Assembly (NCBI GenBank): GCA_050084515.1
Contig: CM114271.1
Coordinates: 33,976,001-34,040,000, forward strand
Reading direction: 5' to 3'
Length of the DNA: 64,000 nucleotides
Origin: Blasia pusilla
Lineage: Eukaryota > Marchantiophyta > Marchantiopsida > Blasiales
Numbering within the stretch: position 1 is the stretch's first letter; each line of letters begins with the position of its first letter. The notes under the pieces are model-generated. The model saw only the letters and a list, made by a program, of their open reading frames with translations, searched no databases and was not told the origin of the DNA. The position numbers were made by a program, and so were the translations under genes. Positions 48,801 through 58,509 of the stretch are shown piece after piece.

Positions 48801-50685
48801 GGTTGGGGACCGTGTTCCCCGTTCAGCGGCTCATGGGAGTGCTCACCGGAGCAAGGGCTGCTTTCATTATTCTTTGCATTTGCCGATTTTTGTGTGGAAG
48901 AGTGGCGCGCGGAAGCGCTGCCCAATTTCTGATAGGGATTGAGTATGGGGGCGGGTTGCCCCATGCTGGTGCTCTCGGGAGCACCATGTAGCTTATTGAT
49001 TTGTATTTTTACAGATGTTACATTTTCGTTGAGAGAAATCATCGCGGGAGCGCTGCCAAATTTTGTGTAGGAGAAAGAGACATTGGGCTTTACGACAATC
49101 CCCGTCAGTTTTTACTGAAATGTTCGATTCTAAATATTTTTTGATACTAGCGTAGATCTTGAAGATGTGCACTTTATGCAACAAACAATGCACAATTTGG
49201 AGTTGCGAGAAAAAAGTTATGGTCAATCTTGTAAAGATGCCATTGCTAGGCGATTTTTAGGGTTAAATTGTGCAAACCCTAAATCAGCCGCCACACCAGC
49301 GGCGGCCATCGCCATCATAGTCACCGTCAATGGTCGACGGTCAACTGTCACCGTCAACCGTCACCATCATCGGTCGGCCGTCACCATTAGCGGTCAACCG
49401 TCACTGTCAACGGTCCACCGTCCATTGTCCACCCTTTGGGTGCCATTGCCGCCATTACGGAGTGGAGGGTCTTCCACGACGTTCGTTGATTCCTTGACTT
49501 GCGTCGCCACCACGTACTTTGTTTTGGCCACCACCGTCATCGCAGTTTCTTCATCAACTAGTGATGCAAGATGACCTCCAATTATGGTGTTTGAGTTTTG
49601 ATTTCATGCTGCTAAGTTGTGATTGGTAGCCGCTCGACGACGATCGAGTATCGTGGTCGCGTGCCCGTAAGCGCAACGCGCGCCGCCGCGCCGTGCCGCT
49701 CGTGGCCGCACCGCACCATCTCAATCGCGGAGCCGCATGGTCATTGTGGAGCAGAGTGTGGGATTATTATTGATTGAGGATGGTATGCCGCCGAGTGCCG
49801 CATCCCACCATCGAGGGCCGTGCCGTCAGAGCCGTTCGCCGCCGCCGCAACGCCGCACCGTTCGTTCGGGGACCGCATTGTCTATCGAGGAGTTTTGAGT
49901 AGCATCGAGACGGGAGGAGTATGACTTGCTGATTGGAGGAGTTGTCTCCACGATCGAGTTGGGGTCGAGATTTGCGATTCTTTGAGGAGCGACATCGACA
50001 TGTGTTCGGGTTACCCATTACGGTCCTTTACCCCGCACGTGTGAGGTGAGGATTTATTTGGGGATATTGGGTGTGTGGATCTTTGAGAGCATCATTTATG
50101 TATGTGGTCTAGGGACATAGACCTGTGTGGGATGTCCGGAGTTGAGGGTAGGTTGTCGATGAGATGATAGCTGGTCGATTTGCGGCACCACGCCGCGTGT
50201 TGCCGCACGTTACACGTCTCGGGGAGAGAGAGTGTAGATCGAGTGCCGCATGTTTGGGATGAGTGATTGAGGGATTCCTCACGAGGTTCAGAGTGATCAG
50301 GTGAGAGGGGCACAAGGGTCATCAAGGAGTCCGTTCGGGACTTTGAGAGGCGAGGTGGTGAATCCGAGAGTAGCTCTAGAGGTTTTACGCGGAGTGGCGT
50401 GAGGTTCCGAGGGTCTCCACGTGAGGGACCACCTCGACCTCCTTCTGTGTCATCTTCAGACAAGGGGGAGGGTATAGAGGAGTTTGTGAGCACATCGCCA
50501 CACATTGTGAGTGGTCCTACCAGTTGGGCGTACGAGATGGACGACCGGGGTAGAGGACCGCGTAGGTTTTCAGTGCGATGAGGCACGATTGAGTTTACGA
50601 TTTTATAGCAGAGTTTAGGAGTTGGTGCGACTCCCAGCGGGCCAGGAACTCTAGAGACTTTAACCCGTTTACAGCATGGAACGGT
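48801..50685 (+). other. 5' leader of the retrotransposon
   Basis: About 1.9 kb before gag, long for a gypsy leader. It includes a CGGTCAACCGTCACC low-complexity stretch at about 49315-49435 and GC-rich CGCCGC words at 49670-49860. No intact open frame with a domain. It may contain decayed gag N-terminal sequence, since readable peptide resumes around 50390-50581. Confidence 0.5.
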
Positions 50686-51276
50686 ATGTTCCAACATTTA
50701 GAGGAGGCACCCATGGACGATTACCATGAGTTCTCTCAGAGATATGCACGTGAGATCGAGGCGTGGAGGCTCTACTATGACCCACATTATGTGTCATGGA
50801 CGGAGCCGTTCCCAGACAAGGAGGAGGAGTCAGGAGAGGCTACTGCCTCTTCCACTAGTGACGTTTTAGGAGGGGTCACTCGCACAGGAGCAGTTGCACC
50901 GTCTAGTCGGGTTCGTCCCAGGTTCAACCCTGTGGTTGAGTTCTTTGCTGAGTTGAGGGCGAGCTACCAGGGGGTACGGACGGAGAAGTTGCGGAGCATC
51001 CACGACTTCCAGAGGCGCCCAGGTGAAAGTTTGCGTGAGGCTTACACTCGCTTGCGCCGGTTGATCAACGTCACTCAGGGGGTGACAGAGGCTCAGGCTA
51101 TCCTGTCATGGTACGCGATACTGGACCGGACCCTACGGACACGGGTGCGGGAGGGGGTGCTTCTTATGAACACCTCCCCTACGTTGAGAGATGTTTTTTG
51201 GAGCGCCGAGAACATTGAGCGCAACATGGCGGAGGCGAGCGTAGCTCCCATGGGTTCTGGGCGAGAGCAGTCATGA
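50686..51276 (+). pseudogene. gag: gag capsid-like region (methyltransferase retrotransposon)
   Basis: 196 codons open. The segment FFAELRASYQGVRTEKLRSI followed by DFQRRPGESLREAYTRLRRL corresponds to the gypsy gag core (hydrophobic helix, F/Q-R-x-GESL-x-x-Y-x-R-L-R), a hallmark of retrotransposon capsids. It stops at TGA 51274-51276, after which zinc knuckles continue in another frame. Confidence 0.78.
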
Positions 51277-51417
51277 TTGTCTACACCACCTGTGCAACAA
51301 CATGGACTCCAAGATAGGTCGACTGTGGCACCACAAGCTTAGGGAGGATACCAAGAGGCCGTGCCACAGAGACCTGTGCCTTCATATGCAGCTCAGCAAC
51401 TACCGCCTACTATTACT

Positions 51418-51567
51418 TGTTGGTCATGTGGTGGAGCCCATCATCAACGCGATTGCACTCGTCAGGGTCATGGACGTGTGCCTCAGCATGGAGGAGGAGA
51501 TGGTGCTGCACCATGAGGTTATCATTGTGACTATTGTCAGAGGTATGGTCATACACACGCCAGGTGT
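51418..51567 (+). pseudogene. two CCHC zinc knuckles (gag C-terminus)
   Basis: CWSCGGAHHQRDC (51418-51456) and CDYCQRYGHTHARC (51526-51567) are both perfect CX2CX4HX4C knuckles in the same frame, separated by a glycine-rich linker with one TGA. They bind genomic RNA in the particle. Confidence 0.85.
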
Positions 51568-52436
51568 TTCAGTTGACATCCTGAGTTACGTCCGGACCGA
51601 GGGCCAGAGAGGGCACTAGAGCGAGTAGCCGGTCCGGTTGGGCCTAGAGATCGTGCACCAGGTGGTCCCATTTGGGGACGAGGAGCTGGAGTTGCCCGAC
51701 AGGGTGGTGGAGCTACCCGTGGAGGAGATAGAGTACCACCACCTAGACGCGCCGAGGGAGACGCCGGACGTGAGGTTGGGATGGCTGCTCAGATACAGCA
51801 CCTACAAGAGCATATTGCCGCTATGGCATTGAGGTTACCCGATGCCGGATCCGTGGCATCGACATCATATGGAGCAGCTAGAGATCTGTAGGATGCTGGA
51901 TGGATGTGCGGGGTTGCCCAGATGGAGGCCGCTGCAGTGGTGACGTGTGGAGCAGCCGCAGAGTTGGATCCACAGCGAGGGGAAGCCAGAAGACAGACTA
52001 GACTTCCTCAGTCTTTCACATTGTCCGAAGCGATGAAGACCCCATCGATGGGTCCTCATCAAAGTTCCTAGAGAGTTGGTAATGTTGTTGGTGTGCAGGC
52101 ACGGAGGGCGATGGGAGAAGCGAGTGCGACGACTCCTATTGATGATGCTCAGGAGGGGCATGTGTCGAGCACGTTGTTGGGGGCGGCCACCGTTGTGTAC
52201 CGCACTCCTTTATTTTCTGCTTCCGATGTTGTGACGTTGGGGGGTATGCCCGCCGAGGCTTTTTGGTTGGCCGCTTCACTATGTGAGCGCGGAGTTGGAG
52301 TTCTTGCATCACGTTCAGAGGTGATTGCAGAGGAGGTGATGGACCTGCCCTTGGAGCAGATGCTCGGGCCGTCCACGTCAGATTCATGGCAGGCTGCAAC
52401 TGCTAGGATGGCGGAGATGCCCGCTAGAGCCGCGAT
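51568..52436 (+). pseudogene. gag-protease linker, repetitive and degraded
   Basis: A stretch of charged and Gly/Pro-rich sequence in several frames. 52093-52527 is open and reads EAFWLAASLCERGVGVLAS and SWQAATARMAEMPARAAIER, without a known domain. Confidence 0.4.
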
Positions 52437-52439
52437 AGA

Positions 52440-52900
52440 GCGTGCCATGGCTTTTCCTAGTGTTGTGTTGCTGGATAACCGAGGAGAGGTCTTCCAGTTG
52501 GTGAGTTCTGGAGGTAGAGCTTTTTAGTCATGGCAGCAGCGTCTTGTTGATTCAGAGCGCAACCCTTGATGTTGGGGAAAGCGTCATTCAGAGGATTGGG
52601 CTTGACGAGAGCTGATGTGGAGTGTTGTCCATTTCGGATACAGACATCCTTGGGTGGAGCGAGTACCACAAAGTATATCACTTGACAGGAGGTCGTGGTG
52701 AGGATTCGCTCGGGACATCCTACAAATATGTCTATGGTGCGCGCCAAGGCGATAGTGACTGATGCTGAGTCCTACGACATCTTGGTTGGTGGAGCAGTGT
52801 TATACCCAATGGGGTTTTCCCTGGATTACTGGGAGGAGTCAGCGTCCTACAGACCAGGATGGCAGTCAGGTGATGGGCGCCTTAGCTCATTACCCGTTCG
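52440..52900 (+). pseudogene. aspartic protease-like region
   Basis: VVLLDNRGEVFQL at about 52460 stands where a DSG active site is expected (LLDSGA type), so it is mutated. The second half reads AESYDILVGGAVLYPMGFSL and DYWEESASYRPGWQSGDGRL, the YDxLxGxxxLYPxGxxxDYW pattern of this gypsy lineage's protease C-terminus. The two parts are in different frames. The assignment rests on position and this pattern. Confidence 0.55.
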
Positions 52901-53239
52901 ATTCACAAGTGCAGTGATCGAGCATTGGCCAGGAGAGATGGCGACCTTAACAGCATTTAGCAGTGCCATCACTTGGCCTAGTGATTTGATTGAAGGACAT
53001 GTCCATGCAGAGGATACTCCCGTTCCTGACATTTCTATGGAGAGGAGTGTTATGGTAGTTGCATCATTCCGTGGAGGAGAGGTGCCGCTGTGGGGCTCGA
53101 CTGAGGAGCTTCAACGATTGGCAGATGAGCACGTGCAGACCGCGTGGAGAGAGGCGTTTGCACCAGAGCGTGACGGGTCTGAGGAACCCGAGGTAGCAAG
53201 GAGTGCTACAATGACACCCTTGGATACCACACCCATTGT

Positions 53240-54172
53240 GTGGTGTACCCCGGAGGAGGGTATTCGAGTGTAAGATCTCTTTGGAGGGATTAGCACCGGG
53301 TTAGTTGTTGTTTTGCAGGTAGGAGTGCGAGTACAACAGTCTCTGTATGTGGAGAGTGATGATGTTACAAGGCGCGTCTCACTACGACATGTGGCGCAAT
53401 TACGCCTACGTTTTCCCGACTTATTGTCTGCGTCCGCAGTATAGGGGTACTAGAGTTCCCTACCGAGGGATATTTTGTTGTTGGGGGCGCAGGACTTAGA
53501 GCCGGTAGGAACCATTGATTTGGTCATTGCCGGTTGGCCATGTCAGGGCCAATCGAGTGCTGGACGAGCAGCGGGTTGGCTGACACTCGGTCTAGGTTGT
53601 TTTGGGAGATGTTGAGGGTCTTACGGCGATGTGGGACCACCCGTCTCGTTCTCCGGCCTACATTCTCGGAGAATGTGCCGATCTTAGAGACTCAGTCACG
53701 GGTCGTGACGAGTGCTCATCAGGTGCGTGCCTGGATCGGCCCAGCAGTGTTCTTGGATGCGGCGAGTGTAGGTTCTAGAGCCCATTGCCCGCGTCTATGG
53801 TGGACCAACTTGGTGCCCCATGCGGTGTTATGGAGGGCGTATGCGAGAGTGGAGCGCCCCTCCCCTTTGTTAGTGGATTCCATTCTAGATCCAGGTCGTC
53901 GATCACATGCAGTGAGGCACGATGATCGACCACCGCTGACTGTGGTCAACATGGTAGGCAGGCCGCAGGCAGCCTTGCCCATGTTTGTGAGTTTTCCCGC
54001 TTCCTATGCATACAAGGAGACCAATCCTGGCTTGGTTTGGGATGACCACGTTCAGCGGTTGGTGGAGCCCAATGCCGACGAGAGAGAGCGAGCGATGGGA
54101 TTTCCCACAGGAGTGACGGCAGTACCATCGTGTCGAGAGGCATCACGACGCCATGTCTTGGGTCAGTGATGG
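53240..54172 (+). pseudogene. C5-cytosine DNA methyltransferase domain embedded in a retrotransposon polyprotein
   Basis: Transfers methyl from S-adenosylmethionine to carbon 5 of cytosine. All landmark motifs are visible in order: motif I DLFGGISTGL (53274 on, preceded by a TAA at 53271-53273), motif IV IAGWPCQGQSSAG with the catalytic Cys codon at 53541-53543, then LADTRSRLFWEMLRVL, motif VI SENVP (about 53665), motif VIII PRLWWTNL (about 53790-53815), and motif IX-X ERERAMGFPTGVTAV with ASRRHVLGQ to 54169. Motifs I-IV are in one frame and VI-X in another; a shift lies near 53580. About 300 residues, a compact catalytic domain without targeting modules. It follows the protease and precedes RT. 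DNMT3-like or protist-type origin cannot be decided by eye. Confidence 0.88.
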
Positions 54173-54569
54173 ACTGAATCGCTTGACATGGATCCTCGGC
54201 TTGGGAGAGGTGGCGGCGTCGTATGAGATCGCGACAGATCACAGCGGTTGCGTTGGTGAGCCCCATGCCTACCGAGACGGTGGAGGCAGTAGCTGGGGGC
54301 GAGACCCGAGGAGATCTACGCACCTGGGGAGATCGGGAGAGACACCCTTGGACTTCTTGGGATGTTTTGAAGGTACGCAAGGAGATGATAGCCACAAAGA
54401 TCGGCGTGGTTTCGGAACGCACGTGGAGGAGATCACGATTTGCGATTGGCAGGAGAGCGGCCGAGTGTTGTCGTTCGAGACGGGTTGCACCATAGCAACC
54501 ACCGATACCCGTGTCAGAGAGTCCTACCGTAGTCACGATGGAGACTTGGGAGCCAGATATGGGCCCTAA
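54173..54569 (+). other. linker between methyltransferase and reverse transcriptase
   Basis: Readable in pieces (frames 54153-54569 and 54223-54495), no domain recognised. It continues the polyprotein. Confidence 0.4.
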
Positions 54570-55530
54570 GTTGACAGGAGGAGAGCGGCGCCTAATACAT
54601 CATTTCCTCATGAGTTATAGGAGCTGCTTTGCGTTTAGTATGGAGGATTTGGGTACGCTAAAGGGACCGGGATCCGCATTGAGTTGTCGAGTGATATGCC
54701 GATCTTCCGCGACCCTCACAGTCTGATGATATGGAGAGGGCTCTAATTCAGAGTAGGAGCCAGGACTTGGTCGGAGCAGGACTAGTGGAGATGTCGCATG
54801 GGGAGTATGCATCTGCCACTGTCATGCCCGCCAATAAGGATGTGCATGGCAAGCCGGGCGAGATAGGCGGATGTGTGGGGATTACCGACCTATCAATCGG
54901 CGAGACAAAGTCCGATAGGTATGCCATGCCCACCCCGAGAGATCTTTGATGCGATTGGTCACGCAAAGCTCTTGATTCATTGATTTATGAGCCGGATACC
55001 GTACCCTATCGATTGGAGGATAGGCAGAAGACGGCATTTTGGGGCATCGATTCTCACGGAAAGGATTGTTTGTACCAGTGGCGGTTCTTACCATTTGGGT
55101 TAAAGAACGCCTCGGCTAAGTTTCAGAGGGTCATGGATAAGATCTTGGCTGGTATGGATTTTGCTAGGTGTTATATTGATGACATCGTAGTCTTTAGCGC
55201 CACGGTTGAGGAGCATGAGAAACATCTAGAGGAGGTGTTTCGACGATTGCAATTACATGGGCTGAAGCAACATCCAGGCAAGTGCAAGTTCTTCTACGAC
55301 CAGATTGAGTACTTGGGTCATATGATATACCCAAGGGGCCTTGGTGTTCAACAGACGAAGGTAGAGGCTATCTCACGCATTCCACGCCCTACAGATGTGA
55401 GCCATGTTCGCGCATTCATGGGATTGGCGAACTTCTATCGGCGATACGTCAAGGGATTCAGTTTGATTGCAAAGCCGTTGACCTTGCTGACCAAGGTGGA
55501 TCACGAGTGGCACTGGGGGGATGAGTAGGA
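54570..55530 (+). pseudogene. pol: reverse transcriptase (methyltransferase retrotransposon)
   Basis: GERRLIHHFLMSYRSCFAFS opens the domain. RALIQSRSQDLVGAGLVEMS follows in the next frame. After a degraded patch at 54830-54990, where the first catalytic Asp motif is lost, 54980-55528 is open with FLPFGLKNASAKFQRVMDKI, the YIDD box at 55172-55183, YLGHMIYPRG and FMGLANFYRRYVKGFS. This is a standard Ty3/gypsy RT. A TAG at 55526-55528 replaces the Gln codon CAG and separates it from RNase H. Confidence 0.9.
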
Positions 55531-55990
55531 GCGAGCATTTCAGTTGCGGTTGACGTCCGCACCCATCTTGAGGAGACCGATCAAGGGGCGTCCTTTCCAG
55601 TTGCACACAGATTGGAACATGTTGGGGCTTGGAGCGGTGCTCACCTAGCATGATGATGAGGGTAGAGAGTTCGTGGTGGCTTACGCTAGCCGCTCGAACA
55701 ACGCTGCAGAGGCGAAGTACAGCTCGTATGAGGGTGAGTGCTTGGCTACGGTGTGGGCTGTCGCGCATTTCAGGTATTACTTATTCGGCAACCCCTTTAC
55801 CATCATCACTGATCATCAACCACTGAAGTGGTTGATGGAGTCCGACAAGCTTACATGGAAGCTTACAAGATGGGCTCTGTTGTTGCAGGAGTATGATATT
55901 TAGGTGGTACATAGACCTAGGATGCTCAACCAGGATGCAGATGGGTTGAGTCGTAACCCATGCCCGAGTCAGCGAGATGCGACTGGAGCT
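55531..55990 (+). pseudogene. RNase H (methyltransferase retrotransposon)
   Basis: Same frame as RT across the TAG. QLHTDWNMLGLGAVLT contains the first catalytic Asp; TAG at 55646-55648 stands for the Gln in the next turn. It continues with EFVVAYASRSNNAAEAKYSS, Glu in YEGECLATVWAV, and ITDHQPLKWL. TAG at 55901-55903 (expected IQVVHRP) precedes RMLNQDADGLSR, the domain end. Confidence 0.88.
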
Positions 55991-56189
55991 CGATGGCATG
56001 AAGAGAGTGATGACGAGTCGGTGCCAGGATGGCACGTTGGCTATGGAGAGCCAGAGTGTGGAGACTTCGATGGCGAGGTCTAGTGGAGAGTCCTTGGATC
56101 CCGAGGCCAATTAGGACACGACAAGTGGCCGAGATATTCATGATGATGGAGTAGTCTTAGAGTACCTTCGTACTGGCAGCCTTGCGAGC

Positions 56190-57090
56190 ACCATGGATGC
56201 TAGAGAGCGGGATCGGATCCTACAGCGGGCCAGACGGTTCTATTGGGAGGGGACACATATTTTGAGGGTTTGGGAGGATGGCAGAGTACGCGTAGTGCCG
56301 CATCCTTCGCAGAGAGCACGACTAGTACAGCATGCCCACGAGGAGTTGGGTCACCTTGGGGTGAAGCAGATGTATAGCTTGCTCCAGATTCAGTATTGGT
56401 GGCGAGGCATGCAGACTAACGTTCAGCAGTTTGTTGCCAGGTGCATGGTGTGTGATCGGGTCCGAGCATCGTTCAATGCTCCAACTCCACAGTTGCATCC
56501 ATTACCGATCATGGGCTGGGTATAGATGGAGTTTGGATTTTGCAGGACCTTTGCCCTTGACGGAGCGTCACAGTCGTTATGTGTTGGTGATGGTCGAGCA
56601 CTTCTTGAAGTGGATCGAGTTGGTTGCATTGCCTGACAAAGCGAGTGAGGGAGTAGCTTATGCCTTCCTTGACAGAGTGTTGAGTCATTATGGCGCATCG
56701 GCTTAGGTGTTGACAGACCAAGGTACCGAGTTTTGCGGTGAGCTCCAGGCCTTGTGTGATCAGGCGCTGATCGACCACCGCACGACTTCGCGAGATCATC
56801 CTGAGGCGGATGGATTAGCGGAGAGAGTTGTGCAGACGGTGAAGAGGGGTTTACGCAAGTATGGCTTGCAGAGAGGTCACCTAGGAGATTGGGACCTCCA
56901 ATTGCCATGGTTGGCGATGGGATACAGATTCAGCAGGCAGGCATCCTTAGCGTCTTTTTCACCGTACTTGCTACTTTATGGCCAAGAGCCAGATTTACCT
57001 GCGGCCATTCGTCGAGATGCTGGTGAGGTGCTGAACCTTGATGACCCAGATGTTTGGGTGCGAGCATGTTCTTAGAGGGCTGAGTTATTT
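56190..57090 (+). pseudogene. integrase: zinc-binding and DDE core (methyltransferase retrotransposon)
   Basis: HEELGHLGVKQMYSLLQIQY, then CMVCDRV (56330-56460) is the HHCC zinc domain. The core in the next frame has WSLDFAGPLPLTERHSRYVL (first Asp), VLTDQGTEFCG (second Asp, about 56710) and DGLAERVVQTVKRGL (Glu, about 56822), spaced as DD35E. TAGs at 56704-56706 and 57073-57075 both fall where Gln (CAG) is expected. It inserts the DNA copy into the genome. Confidence 0.9.
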
Positions 57091-57096
57091 CGGAGA

Positions 57097-57573
57097 GTGA
57101 TGCCCATGGCGTTCGAGAACTTGACGATTGCACAGCATCGGGATATGTTGAGGTATGCGACTATTCGAGGTGGTGGTTATCGACCAACTATCCAGAGGTT
57201 TTATCAAGGAGATTATGTCTACTTGCAGCAGATGGCACCGACGACGTTGGATGTGACTGCAAGGCGCACTATCCTGAGAGTGCGTGACATTTTGCCATCG
57301 GGTGTTCTCTTGCTGGAGGGACGCGATGGTATGGTATGGAAGGACCATGTGCGTAATTGTGCGCCATATCACCTTCCTAACATTGATGGTACAGTAGATC
57401 CGAGCTTAGCAGTAGTTCCTGCAGGCTTGCGTTGTATGTTGTGTGGTTCTACCCGTGGTGCGGCCACGATGCTAGTATGTGATGGGTGTTCGAGAGGATG
57501 GCATATGGCATGTTTGACGCCACCTCTCACTAGGGTTCCTCAGGGACGATGGATGTGTCCCAGATGTACATAG
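57097..57573 (+). pseudogene. integrase C-terminal part with PHD finger
   Basis: 158 codons open. The first part has a GPY/F-like barrel segment (YQGDYVYLQQMAP, ILRVRDILPSGVLLLEGRDG). The end (57433-57570) is a PHD finger: CMLC, then CDGCSRGWHMACL and WMCPRC, giving the full C4-H-C3 zinc set. PHD fingers read histone H3 tails, so this module sits where chromoviruses have a chromodomain and could guide integration. All eight zinc ligands are intact. It ends with a TAG two codons after the last cysteine. Confidence 0.9.
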
Positions 57574-57752
57574 AGAAGGTAGTTCTACATTCCGACTTGT
57601 GTCTGTGACATGGATGACAAGGAGGCGGCTAACGATGGGGCCACATGAGCACCCGGCCTTCTTGCTCTTAGCGTCAGAGAGATGTATGTCATGGTAGGTA
57701 GGGATAGATGGCTATCGGAGTTAGAGGACCTAACCACCAGCTAGGGGGCGAT
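57574..57752 (+). other. 3' untranslated region with purine tract
   Basis: Short non-coding region ending CTAGGGGGCGAT at 57741-57752. AGGGGGCGA is a good polypurine tract candidate. If it is, the 3' LTR begins at TGGAG (57753), not at 57866. Confidence 0.55.
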
Positions 57753-57865
57753 TGGAGATATTTTGGTACTTCTTGTCTCGTTGTTTGGATGCCATGAGTT
57801 AGCATGGGATCATGCGTGTTTGTGTGTGTGATGTATGTTGTGTAGCGATGTGTATGCGCACGAGT
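57753..57865 (+). repeat. extra LTR fragment before the 3' LTR
   Basis: TGGAGATATTTTGGTACTTC through GCGCACGAG repeats the last about 125 bases of the LTR, which occur again at 58380-58505 and, inverted, at 22758-22880. It ends in GAGT directly before TGTCACG at 57866. Confidence 0.85.
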
Positions 57866-58505
57866 TGTCACGTCTTTTATCATAGATTGGTGGGATCTAA
57901 TAGAGCGCCTTCATGAGTAGAGGAGGACACGCCCAGTAGGTCGAGGGTGACTTGTTGAGGCCCTTGGAAACTTGAGATAGCAGGTTTCCCCTTCGTTTCG
58001 ACTCATTTGGAGCCATATTGAGGAACTTACTATTTTAGGTATACCATTTGAGTATATGATCGACTTACTATTTTTTGGTAAATGGCCCTTGACCTCCTAC
58101 ATCAGGTCAAGAGCCAAGGAGGTGACTTGGGAGAATAGGTTACCATGGAGAGAGCTTCGGAGAGGGGAGGGGTATACCTCAAGGAGAGAGAGCTTGAGAG
58201 CTCATTCTCTCTTTGTTGAACCTCTTGGCATGAGGCGGCGGAGCTATGGTACCTTGCCTTGTGAGTCTAACCCAAGCCTCTCATTAGGAGAGTGGGTTTG
58301 GTTTTACATGAGAGAGAGTGCACACCTTTGAGAGTTATGGTGTGAGATGGTGGAGAGAGAGATTGGATCTTACTTTAATTGGAGATATTTTGGTACTTCT
58401 TGTCTCGTTGTTTGGATGCCATGAGTTAGCATGGGATCATGCGTGTTTGTGTGTGTGTTCGGTGACAGCGATGTATGTTGTGTAGCGATGTGTATGCGCA
58501 CGACA
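57866..58505 (+). repeat. 3' LTR of the methyltransferase-bearing retrotransposon
   Basis: Starts TGTCACGTCTTTTA and ends GCGCACGACA, followed by GAGT at 58506-58509. Compared with the solo LTR it lacks about 75 bases between TTACTTTA and TTGGAGATA (near 58378), the part that remains in the 5' copy. Confidence 0.85.
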
Positions 58506-58509
58506 GAGT

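Larger units (their letters stand above)
48222..58505 (+). mobile_element. Ty3/gypsy retrotransposon carrying a C5-cytosine DNA methyltransferase and a PHD finger (decayed)
   Basis: Domain order: gag with two zinc knuckles, protease-like region, C5-cytosine methyltransferase, reverse transcriptase, RNase H, integrase (zinc domain and DDE core), PHD finger. Related LTR sequence lies at both ends (48222-48800 and 57866-58505), with GAGT before the first and after the second. RT and integrase place it in Ty3/gypsy, but no chromodomain is present. Each domain has stops or frameshifts. The LTR boundaries are ambiguous: an extra 113-bp LTR fragment precedes the 3' LTR, and the purine tract AGGGGGCGA at 57743-57751 is followed by TTGGAGATATT, so the LTR start may be there instead. 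A solo LTR of the family lies at 22758-23462. Confidence 0.85.

Noticed and set aside
48801-48815. tRNA primer-binding site after the second element's 5' LTR
   Set aside because: GGTTGGGGACCG does not match a tRNA 3' end that I can name, and the LTR end itself is uncertain.
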